64,000 nt of DNA from Candidatus Fluviicola riflensis (GTDB lineage: Bacteria; Bacteroidota; Bacteroidia; Flavobacteriales_D; Crocinitomicaceae). The stretch lies in NCBI GenBank assembly GCA_002243285.1, contig CP022585.1, forward strand, positions 2,964,641 to 3,028,640, in the 5' to 3' direction. The notes below the pieces were generated by a model. That model was not told the origin of the DNA. It ran no database searches and was given only the letters and a program-made list of their open reading frames with translations. Below, piece after piece: positions 46,754-54,017 of the stretch; within the stretch, counting starts at the first letter, position 1; every line of letters begins with the position of its first letter. A program made the translations under genes and the position numbers.

Positions 46754-46786
46754 AAGGGCTGTCTTTGGATAGCCCTTTTACTTTTA
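46754..46786 (+). terminator. Terminator after the 19-residue frame
   Basis: AAGGGCT pairs with AGCCCTT and a TTTACTTTT tract follows on the plus strand. Confidence 0.7.
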
Positions 46787-46806
46787 TAGTAAAATAAGAT
46801 TACTTT

Positions 46807-46840
46807 GAAACAGATACTTAATTACCTTCATAATTCACAA
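46807..46840. repeat. Right inverted repeat of the AT-rich island
   Basis: GAAACAGATACTTAATTAC matches the left end at 42873-42891 in inverted orientation with one mismatch. It is followed outward by CTTCATAATTCACAATT. Confidence 0.5.
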
Positions 46841-46849
46841 TTATTTATC

Positions 46850-47323
46850 TCAATCGCCGCAATTCTCCTCCCGGTGACTATCGACCAATGACAGAATTTT
46901 CCAACCATTAGCCGTCTTTACCAATTGAAAAGAGTTCACGCCGCAATGCAACCGTTGTTTACCCAGGTAAAATACATAAGGTCCCCACACTTCTGCAATT
47001 CCGTCATCTACTTTGATTTCAATTGAAAGCAGGTGTTCATCCCAAATTTCATCATGCGGTGTTCCAACTCCCATCAAAAAACCCTTGAACGAACCTCTTT
47101 CAACCTGCGGGATTCCTTGCGGATCAACATAAGTGGTAGATAACCCCGGATTTTCCACAAATGCCGTTTTAACCATCGTACTATCGCCCTTCCGCATGCC
47201 GTCGAACAATTGCATTACCGTTTTTTGAACAGCCTTGATTTGCGTGGAATCTGTTTGAGCATTAACTGCGGCTGAAACCGATAAGGCAAGTCCGCACAAG
47301 AAACTAGTTTGTATTCGGGTCAT
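46850..47323 (-). CDS. Exported NTF2/SnoaL-like protein
   Basis: This 157-residue protein has a signal peptide (FLCGLALSVSAAVNAQ). The mature domain has the NTF2-like order: helices IKAVQKTVMQLFDGMRKGDSTMVKTAF, then strands WDEHLLSIEIKVDDGIAEVWGPYVFYLGKQRLHCGVNSFQLVKTANGWKILSLV. This lumazine-binding/SnoaL-like group uses a conical pocket for small ligands, with no fixed activity. It probably resides in the periplasm. Confidence 0.82.
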   Translation of the reverse strand: MTRIQTSFLCGLALSVSAAVNAQTDSTQIKAVQKTVMQLFDGMRKGDSTMVKTAFVENPGLSTTYVDPQGIPQVERGSFKGFLMGVGTPHDEIWDEHLLSIEIKVDDGIAEVWGPYVFYLGKQRLHCGVNSFQLVKTANGWKILSLVDSHREENCGD

Positions 47324-47492
47324 GATCGTTGTTTTTTAAAGGTAATCTACTTCTTCCGGGGTCGCTCAAACAATATTGAACTGGTAGAAATATGATGCCG
47401 AATATTAACGATATTCTAGTTGTGAAGGGACGAAGAAATGATGAAAGGATGGAATTTGTCTTTTTTTAGGAAACCGGATTTATCTTTGCACA

Positions 47493-49100
47493 CTAGTCCC
47501 TGCGGGCAAACTGACCTTTTTTAACCACAAATGTTTCTTTCCCCACCTGGAAGGTTGCTCCTTCCTCAAAGGTGTGCAGATTAGAATAATCCCTATTGTT
47601 GAAATGCAAAGTTCCTTTGGTGGAACGCACCAGGTTCATGTAATCTTCATTCAGGATCGGTGAATTGCCACACACGATCACATGTACCGGTTTGGTCAGT
47701 TGCGGTACCAAACTCATATCGCGCGGTGAAGCCATGTTGTCGGCAATTAAAACCGTTGATTGACACGTCGGACAAGCTGCTTCGGCTTTGATCAGCGCTT
47801 CGATGTTGTTCTCTTCCAAATCACCACCACTTCCCGCTTTCATGGCATCCGACATTTGAATCAACGCTTCATCGAGTGTCACTGCTTTTGCGATGTAAAT
47901 TCCACCAACGGTACCCACTTTTTTGGTATTGTCCTTCCGGTCGTTGCCATCGTTGAAGAACACAAAATGGGTCATGGAAGTATCTTTTTTGGCAAATTGC
48001 CCTTTGATGAACTCGAGAACCTGTGCGCTATACGGGGCCATACTTGCTGTCACGTCGCATACCAGGATGGATTGTTTCCAGTTGTTGTTGGCCAGTGTTG
48101 TGGAAACAAATTTGCCTTGTGGTGTCGGTTTAATCCGTGAATAATCAAATTTCGGAATGGAAGGAGCTGTTTCGCTGTCCATTGCGTAAACTTCCAGTGG
48201 GCTGGGTATAATGCTTCCGCGTTCCATAAAATCGACGGTAAACATCACCATACAATCGACCTTTTTACCACCGACGGAACCTGGCGACCATTTCGGCATC
48301 GTGCGCATAAAACGCAGCATTTCTTCATGATACGGTGTCGGACTTCCCGCTCCTGGTAATGAGATGTGCTGGATATTTCCTTCTTTATCGATGATAAACT
48401 GCACCACAACTTGTTCGGCTTCGCTTTTTTCAGAGGTGGAAGGATATTTAATATTATTGGCAAAAAAATCGATCCGTGCGCGCTCTCCACCCGGAAAAGC
48501 AGGCATTTTGATCTTGGGCGGTTCAGCACTTGCAGCGGTTCCGGCCGTATCACCTTTCAATTCGTTCTTCAGATAAGTATCATACGCCGAAGGCGGAACG
48601 GTGCCGTCAGCAACTCCTTTCAAAAACTCCAGTTCCGTATCACGCAATGCAGCCGAAGCGGGTTCGCGGTAAGTGATCGCAACACCATGAAAGTAATCCT
48701 TGCCTTCTTCGGAAGATGTGCAACCTGTTTGCGCCATTAAGACCCATTCCACCGAAGGTTGGGTTAACAACTGCGGAGCGGCGGCAAACAATGCGCGTAA
48801 ACGCTTGCGGTTCAACCCGTGCTGATCAAATGTTTCGGATTTGCGGTAAGTGGTATAAATCAATTCGACCTTCGTGATGACTTTTCCTTTCAACGCCGCC
48901 AGTGATGCTTTTTCCTGGTAAATCGCGTCATTGAAACCGGTGCGTAATAAGAATACATTGGTTCGTGGTTTGGTTTCGTATTTCACCAACGGTCGTGGCG
49001 TCAACGCAATCACATCCGCTATCAGTTTTTCGGCGGTTTGCTGAGCTGATACTGATAAAAAACACCCTGTAATCAAGGTTAATAAGTACCACTTTTTCAT
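47493..49100 (-). CDS. Exported protein with TonB C-terminal and von Willebrand-like domains
   Basis: This is a 535-residue protein. The signal peptide (LLTLITGCFLSVSAQ) is followed by a unique region (about 20-190). A TonB C-terminal-like fold spans about 200-290 (FPGGERARIDFFANNIKYPS, VVVQFIIDKEGNIQHISL, MLRFMRTMPKWSPG, VDCMVMFTVDF). From about 340, a von Willebrand A-like domain begins QSILVCDVTASMAPYSAQVLEFI, with Asp-x-Thr-x-Ser as a MIDAS-type motif, and continues MTHFVFFNDGND and GGIYIAKAVTLDEAL. TonB-C joined to a vWA-like domain, without an N-terminal TonB anchor, is unusual. It is likely periplasmic. Confidence 0.8.
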   Translation of the reverse strand: MKKWYLLTLITGCFLSVSAQQTAEKLIADVIALTPRPLVKYETKPRTNVFLLRTGFNDAIYQEKASLAALKGKVITKVELIYTTYRKSETFDQHGLNRKRLRALFAAAPQLLTQPSVEWVLMAQTGCTSSEEGKDYFHGVAITYREPASAALRDTELEFLKGVADGTVPPSAYDTYLKNELKGDTAGTAASAEPPKIKMPAFPGGERARIDFFANNIKYPSTSEKSEAEQVVVQFIIDKEGNIQHISLPGAGSPTPYHEEMLRFMRTMPKWSPGSVGGKKVDCMVMFTVDFMERGSIIPSPLEVYAMDSETAPSIPKFDYSRIKPTPQGKFVSTTLANNNWKQSILVCDVTASMAPYSAQVLEFIKGQFAKKDTSMTHFVFFNDGNDRKDNTKKVGTVGGIYIAKAVTLDEALIQMSDAMKAGSGGDLEENNIEALIKAEAACPTCQSTVLIADNMASPRDMSLVPQLTKPVHVIVCGNSPILNEDYMNLVRSTKGTLHFNNRDYSNLHTFEEGATFQVGKETFVVKKGQFARRD

Positions 49101-49172
49101 AAGGATTGTTTTTTTAATCTAATACGTCAAGGCTTGCTTTGTTACAATTTTGATCCAAAAAAGCAGGTTGAA

Positions 49173-49220
49173 ATTCCCGAATTCGGGAATTTGGGTGTTC
49201 GGGATATCCCGAACACCCAA
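49173..49220. repeat. Two adjacent perfect palindromes
   Basis: ATTCCCGAATTCGGGAAT (49173-49190) is immediately followed by a 30-base perfect palindrome with arms TTGGGTGTTCGGGAT/ATCCCGAACACCCAA (49191-49220). They lie between the stop of the six-helix membrane protein gene and the start of the TonB/vWA gene and may end the former's transcript. The GTGTTCG core recurs at 26356. Confidence 0.75.
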
Positions 49221-49279
49221 TCCAAAAAATCGATCAGCTATTTTTCTTCAAAATCCTTATGAAAACATTTAAATTGAAA

Positions 49280-49846
49280 CTATTCCACCATAAACGACAG
49301 CGTCAGGTGCTTGGTCAAAAAGAAAAAAGTGAACAAAAACACAATGTTGCGATGTATACTCGCTTCCTTGTTATCGAGATAAAAACAGACGAGCCAGGCC
49401 ACTAACGGCAATATGGCCCATAGGTAGCTATTAAATACAAAACATGCTACGAAGCCGGTCACCAGAAGCATTCCCGCAATCCGTAGCGGAAGTTTTTTCC
49501 ATTGTGCGGAGACAAATAAACCCCAAACCAGGAAAACGATTGCGAAGCCCAAGAGCAGGTAATCAATAAAAAAATGGTCATCAAACCATTGAAAATTGCT
49601 TTCGGTGATGAAAAATTCAAGGATAAAATCGGAAGCAATCAGTTGAAAAACAGCCCAGCCAATGGCAGTAAAACCAATAAGATCGGGCATTTTACGATCA
49701 GCAATGTAGAGCAAAATGATTGCTGCCAGCATACTGATTTCATACAACGGGAAGGGAAAAATCCATGTGTCTTTTTGCATGTAAATGGAAAATCCAAAAA
49801 TACAGGCAGTAAGAATTGTTAGCCGGACAACGTGTTCCCTGGTCAT
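49280..49846 (-). CDS. Six-helix hypothetical membrane protein
   Basis: This 188-residue protein has about six hydrophobic segments (LTILTACIFGFSIYM, ISMLAAIILLYIA, IGFTAIGWAVFQLIA, FIDYLLLGFAIVFLVWGLFV, IAGMLLVTGFVACFVF, ILPLVAWLVCFYL, NIVFLFTFFFLTKHL). No conserved motif was recognised. Its ATG overlaps the TGA of map by four bases (ATGA), indicating coupled translation with methionine aminopeptidase. Confidence 0.82.
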   Translation of the reverse strand: MTREHVVRLTILTACIFGFSIYMQKDTWIFPFPLYEISMLAAIILLYIADRKMPDLIGFTAIGWAVFQLIASDFILEFFITESNFQWFDDHFFIDYLLLGFAIVFLVWGLFVSAQWKKLPLRIAGMLLVTGFVACFVFNSYLWAILPLVAWLVCFYLDNKEASIHRNIVFLFTFFFLTKHLTLSFMVE

Positions 49847-50622
49847 TTTTTCTTCGCCAATGCTTCTTCGATATAATCGAAGGTAGAAAGGATCACGGGT
49901 TTTCCGTTTACAACGGCAATATCATGCTCGAAGTGAGCGCTCGGCTGTCCATCAGCTGTAACGATGGTCCAGTTATCTTCCAGCTGCGTCACTTTTTCAG
50001 TTCCCATATTGATCATCGGTTCGATGGCAATGGTCAATCCGTTCATGATTTTCTTACCGCGCCCGCGCTTGCCGTAATTGGGAACCTGCGGATCTTCGTG
50101 CAAGGTTTTCCCCAAACCGTGTCCAACCAATTCACGCACGACTCCGTAACCGTGTTTTTCAGCGTGCGCCTGGATTGCATAACTGATATCTTCAATGCGA
50201 TTGCCTACCACAGCCTGCTCAATACCAAGGTAAAGGCATTCTTTGGTAACATCGAGTAGTTTTTGTCGTTCGGGTGAAATCTTTCCCACCGCAAATGTAT
50301 AGGCATGATCGCCGTAGTAACCTTTGTATACTGCTCCGCAATCCACCGAAACGATATCACCTTCCTGGATGGGGCGCGAAGTCGGCAAACCGTGTACCAC
50401 CTGCTCGTTGATCGAAATCAGCAGTGTGCTCGGACAACCGTACAAACCTAAAAAACCGGGAATAGCGTCTTGCGAACGGATGTATTTCTCCGCCATTGTA
50501 TCCAGCTCAAGTGGTGTTACTCCGGGACGTAATTCGGCGGCAATGAGGCCAAGCGTGCGGCTAACCACCAAGGCCGCCTGACGCATGATTTCAATTTCTT
50601 CTGCGGTTTTGTATTTAATCAT
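49843..50622 (-). CDS. map: Methionine aminopeptidase, type I
   Basis: This 259-residue enzyme starts MIKYKTAEEIEIMRQAA; upstream ATGs at 50643 and 50724 add non-family sequence. It removes the initiator methionine from new proteins. The five metal ligands of the pita-bread fold are visible in their motifs: VSVDCGAVYKGYYGDHA (two Asp), GHGLGKTLHEDPQVPNYG (His), TIAIEPMI (Glu) and AHFEHDIAV (Glu). The His in VHGLP is the substrate-binding one. It is an essential enzyme in most bacteria. It is translationally coupled to a membrane protein gene downstream. Confidence 0.96.
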   Translation of the reverse strand: MIKYKTAEEIEIMRQAALVVSRTLGLIAAELRPGVTPLELDTMAEKYIRSQDAIPGFLGLYGCPSTLLISINEQVVHGLPTSRPIQEGDIVSVDCGAVYKGYYGDHAYTFAVGKISPERQKLLDVTKECLYLGIEQAVVGNRIEDISYAIQAHAEKHGYGVVRELVGHGLGKTLHEDPQVPNYGKRGRGKKIMNGLTIAIEPMINMGTEKVTQLEDNWTIVTADGQPSAHFEHDIAVVNGKPVILSTFDYIEEALAKKK

Positions 50623-50681
50623 AGTGCGATTCAGCAAATTCATGAAGAGCAAATTTACGATTTTTTTGTTGGTGACCGTAG

Positions 50682-50701
50682 GCGCGGGATGCATCCCGCG
50701 C
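50682..50701. repeat. Perfect 20-base GC-rich palindrome
   Basis: GCGCGGGATGCATCCCGCGC, with G-T and A-T extensions (GTAgG/cTTAC), lies between the stop of the helical exported protein gene and map. It has no T tract. Its GC content stands out in an AT-rich gap. Confidence 0.7.
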
Positions 50702-50720
50702 TTACAGCCAACATTAAAAA

Positions 50721-51758
50721 TCATTTTCCTTTTGGTACGTGTTTGTCTGTATATTTTTGCGCCGTGCGATTCCAGTTATCGATGTATTTAGTACGCAGGG
50801 TGTTCAGCAAATCGTTGGTTTTGTTGTAGGTTTCAACCCCTGAATTCATTTCGTTTACGGCTTTGTTGTAACCATCAACATCTTCTTTTGTGCGATCACG
50901 TTCTTTTTTCTGGTCGAATGCCGCTTTTACTTTGTTGAAGTTTTCAGTTTTCAGGAAATAGTCAGCCATTTTAGGAACGTCTTTATCTGCTTCAGTGATG
51001 TAAAACTTCAATAATTCTTTCGTTACATCGATCAAAGAAGCATCATTGGAATAACCGGTCAATTTATCTAATTTCCCCAAACCTTCTTCTGCAGTTGTTT
51101 TCAGTGCGTTCCGGTTTTGCTCAATTGCACTCAGATCTTTGCGGTTAATGGCATCCATCATGTACAATTCCTGTTTGAAGCTCTTGAAGAAAATCAAGTA
51201 CACTTCGTTGTAGTGATCATAAACCTGACCGGAAATTTCCATTTTCTGGTCAAGCGCATCAGAAGATTCGATCAGATTGATGTTGTTGGCTTCGGCGAAT
51301 GTTTTTTGCGAACGGCCGACCATTTTACCTGCTTCAACCAGTTTATCGTTGGCTTTTTCACGGGCGGTCATATACGCCTCCATCGCATCATAAGAATCTT
51401 CTGCGATTGCTTCCATATCTACGATTTTGGCGTAATCTTCTTTCAATACAAGGTTTACCAGCGTAAAATAAGCAACTACCGAATCACGGTAATCCGTTGA
51501 ACCGCTAAATCCTTTGGCCGATTTTGCTTTGGAAAGCGCTGCGTTCGAGGTTTGAATAAGTTCGCCACGACGTTTTTCTACTTTTCGTGCACTTTTTCCG
51601 TGAGAAACCGAGCTGGTGTAATCCCACATATCTTGTTGAATGCTGCGGTATTCGGTGCTGAATACATTCATGTAATCCAATGCCCCATTCTGAGCAGTGG
51701 CTGTTCCTGCAATCACAAGTACGATTGCGGTGATCAGGTGTTTGAATTGATTTTTCAT
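50721..51758 (-). CDS. Exported helical protein of unknown function
   Basis: This 345-residue protein has a signal peptide (LITAIVLVIAGTATAQ). The mature region is predicted almost wholly helical, rich in Lys, Asp, Glu and Asn (SARKVEKRRGELIQTSNAALSKAKSA, YDAMEAYMTAREKANDKLVEAGK, LDQKMEISGQVYDHYNEVYLIFF). It recalls the LIC11966 family of surface proteins, from memory and unverified. It has no lipobox. It lies between map and the Prc-type protease, in the same direction as both. Confidence 0.75.
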   Translation of the reverse strand: MKNQFKHLITAIVLVIAGTATAQNGALDYMNVFSTEYRSIQQDMWDYTSSVSHGKSARKVEKRRGELIQTSNAALSKAKSAKGFSGSTDYRDSVVAYFTLVNLVLKEDYAKIVDMEAIAEDSYDAMEAYMTAREKANDKLVEAGKMVGRSQKTFAEANNINLIESSDALDQKMEISGQVYDHYNEVYLIFFKSFKQELYMMDAINRKDLSAIEQNRNALKTTAEEGLGKLDKLTGYSNDASLIDVTKELLKFYITEADKDVPKMADYFLKTENFNKVKAAFDQKKERDRTKEDVDGYNKAVNEMNSGVETYNKTNDLLNTLRTKYIDNWNRTAQKYTDKHVPKGK

Positions 51759-51786
51759 TTGTTTGTATTTGGTTGTAAAATTCGGA

Positions 51787-53868
51787 TTATTTTTTGCTTT
51801 TGATGAGATCGTTCATAATATGAACGGTTTCCATCAGTTCGATATCGGTAACCAACCGCTCCAGGAACTTTTCGTTGTATTGACGCAACAAGTCATTCGC
51901 CTGGTAAATTTCCGTATCAAACAGGTTGGCTTTGGGTTCAAAACCAACAGTTAAACTATCCCGGAACGTTTCCAGTTTTTTGGTTAGCTGCTGCCATTCG
52001 TTACGTTGTTTCAGCTGCGTGGCCAAATCAAAAGTCAACAGGGTATCTTTATTAAACAATGTTTGGTATTCGTTGAGTAATGCTACATACGTTTTTAGCG
52101 ATTCAGTGTTTTGAATCCTGTTCTCAGATGCTGTTTTCAACTGATCTACCGGCAAATCAGCATTTGGCGTAAAGGTCATTTTTTTGGTAATGGAATCGGG
52201 GATCAATGCGTTTTCATATGTTTCTTCACGGATCGACTCACCTGTTTCCAACCGAAATGGCAACATAATATCCGGCGTAACGCCGTTTTTCTGGTTCCAG
52301 CTGCGTGTTACGCGGTACAACACACCGTTGGTGATATTGGCATAACCGAAATCGCTGTTTTCCTGCATTAAAAAGGCCGTGAGCTCATTGTAATTTGGAT
52401 CGAGCGGATAAATACTCTGACTGGTGGCTTTTCCGAACGAACGCTGCCCCACGATTACCGCTTTGTTGTAATCCTGTAAAACACCGGCCACAATTTCGGA
52501 AGCCGAAGCACTGCTTTCATCGATCATCACGATCAATGGCCCGTTGTAAACCGAACCGCGATTAAAATCTTTGAGTACTTCTACTTCACCCGAATTGTCT
52601 TTGATCGCAACAACAGGTCCGTAATCGATAAATAAACCGGATAAATCAACGGCTTCATGCAACGAACCGCCACCGTTTCCACGCAAATCGAGGATCAATC
52701 CCTGGATGTTTTCTTTGTTGAGTTTCAGAATGCATTTGGCCAGATCGTTGGAACAACCCAATGCGGACGTATCGGTCCAGTTGACGTAAAAATCAGGTAA
52801 TGTGACATAACCGATTTTTTGTTCGCTGTGCAATACCGCATTTTTGATGATATCACCGTCGCTGTATACACGCGCTTTTGTCAGAGTGACTTCGCGTTCT
52901 TTTCCGGCTTCATCCAGAATAATAAGCTTGATTTCTTCGTCATCGTGCGCATCGAAATAATCACTTACTGCGGAAGCATCATTCTTCGGATCGGTGAGAT
53001 CGAGCATTTTCGCTTTTCCAAGTTGAATTCCTTTCAGGATATCGCCTTCGTGCAATTCATCGCTCAACCAGGCCGGACTTCCCGGAAAAACATCGGTGAC
53101 AATGACTTTATCAGATTCGCTTTCACCAAAGGAAAAACCGAACAATTCGCGATCAGGCGTTAATTCTTCTTCAAACTCACTTTTCTGCGAAGGCGAGAAA
53201 TACAACGAATGCGGGTCGAATGCCAAAGCGATTGCTTCCAAATACGCGTCTTCCAGGATTCGCTGATTTTCGTTTAGTTTGGTGCTAACCGTTTGATAAT
53301 AGTCGCTGATTTCGTTTCTCACTTTTTTCTCCCAAACCGGAATTGAATCTGCCGGAAACTGTTCCTGATCGCCAGTAAGTAAACCAACCATGCGGTCTAT
53401 GACTTCCAGCTGCAATCCTTGTTTCCAGCGTTCGTGATGCTTGCTGGCAGCGGCAGGTTGGTCAAATGTAGAAAACGGCAACCGAACGGTGCTTTTCAAC
53501 GTGACCGGATTGGCTAAATAAGTTTGCGTTAATGCGGTCAGTTCCGAAAGACGTTCTTCAAAACGTTTGGCTACGACCATAAAATAGCTAAGTTTCTTTT
53601 CTTCGATATCCTGATCAATAGAAGCGGAAAGGCGTTCGAATTCCCGAATGTCTTCGGTAGTAAAAAAGCGGTGTTGCGGATCAAGGAATTGCATCACCAG
53701 ATTGTGTACGCTTTTGCCAAAATCATCGTTGATGGCGCGCGGTTTTACATGTTCCTTTTGAATACGTTTCACCAGGATATCAGCTTGTTTTATGATTCTG
53801 GATTCGTCAATGGCAAATGCAGCTACCGAATAGAACAGAAAACCACAAACAAGAAGGAAAACGCGCAT
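51787..53868 (-). CDS. Tail-specific (Prc/CtpA) periplasmic protease
   Basis: This 693-residue protease starts MRVFLLVCGFLFYSVAAFA, a signal peptide; an ATG 12 codons upstream was set aside. It has an N-terminal region typical of Prc (about 20-230, FLDPQHRFFTTEDIREFE), a PDZ domain (about 240-330, IVTDVFPGSPAWLSDELHEGD) and an S41 protease core. Catalytic Ser455 lies in SSASASEIVAG, the general base Lys480 in GQRSFGKATSQ and Asp466 in LQDYN. It degrades or trims proteins at their C-termini in the periplasm. The C-terminal extension of about 200 residues is like E. coli Prc. Confidence 0.95.
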   Translation of the reverse strand: MRVFLLVCGFLFYSVAAFAIDESRIIKQADILVKRIQKEHVKPRAINDDFGKSVHNLVMQFLDPQHRFFTTEDIREFERLSASIDQDIEEKKLSYFMVVAKRFEERLSELTALTQTYLANPVTLKSTVRLPFSTFDQPAAASKHHERWKQGLQLEVIDRMVGLLTGDQEQFPADSIPVWEKKVRNEISDYYQTVSTKLNENQRILEDAYLEAIALAFDPHSLYFSPSQKSEFEEELTPDRELFGFSFGESESDKVIVTDVFPGSPAWLSDELHEGDILKGIQLGKAKMLDLTDPKNDASAVSDYFDAHDDEEIKLIILDEAGKEREVTLTKARVYSDGDIIKNAVLHSEQKIGYVTLPDFYVNWTDTSALGCSNDLAKCILKLNKENIQGLILDLRGNGGGSLHEAVDLSGLFIDYGPVVAIKDNSGEVEVLKDFNRGSVYNGPLIVMIDESSASASEIVAGVLQDYNKAVIVGQRSFGKATSQSIYPLDPNYNELTAFLMQENSDFGYANITNGVLYRVTRSWNQKNGVTPDIMLPFRLETGESIREETYENALIPDSITKKMTFTPNADLPVDQLKTASENRIQNTESLKTYVALLNEYQTLFNKDTLLTFDLATQLKQRNEWQQLTKKLETFRDSLTVGFEPKANLFDTEIYQANDLLRQYNEKFLERLVTDIELMETVHIMNDLIKSKK

Positions 53869-53902
53869 AAGATGATTGTCAGGGCGTAAAAGTACGGAAT
53901 TC

Positions 53903-53936
53903 AAATTATGAATTATGAATGTTGAATTATGAATTG
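53903..53936. repeat. AT-rich dispersed repeat
   Basis: AAATTATGAATTATGAATG then TTGAATTATGAATTG, related to 39895-39928 and 42793-42827. It lies upstream of the protease gene. Confidence 0.5.
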
Positions 53937-53956
53937 CTTCGCAGCAGAGGTATGAA

Positions 53957-53993
53957 GCAAAAACGCTCGTTCTACCAAGGTAGAACGAGCGTT
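53957..53993 (-). terminator. Terminator of the BNR-repeat gene
   Basis: AACGCTCGTTCTACC pairs perfectly with GGTAGAACGAGCGTT around an AA loop, followed on the minus strand by TTTTTGC. Confidence 0.92.
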
Positions 53994-54017
53994 AGAGGTA
54001 TCTTTAATACTGTCTCA

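Larger units (their letters stand above)
46220..46849. other. Gap with hairpins and two tiny hydrophobic frames
   Basis: Between the last island gene and the leftward NTF2-like gene, three hairpins (46496-46525, 46605-46633, 46754-46786), two tiny frames (46384, 46665) and the right inverted repeat are seen. Nothing larger is supported. Confidence 0.6.
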
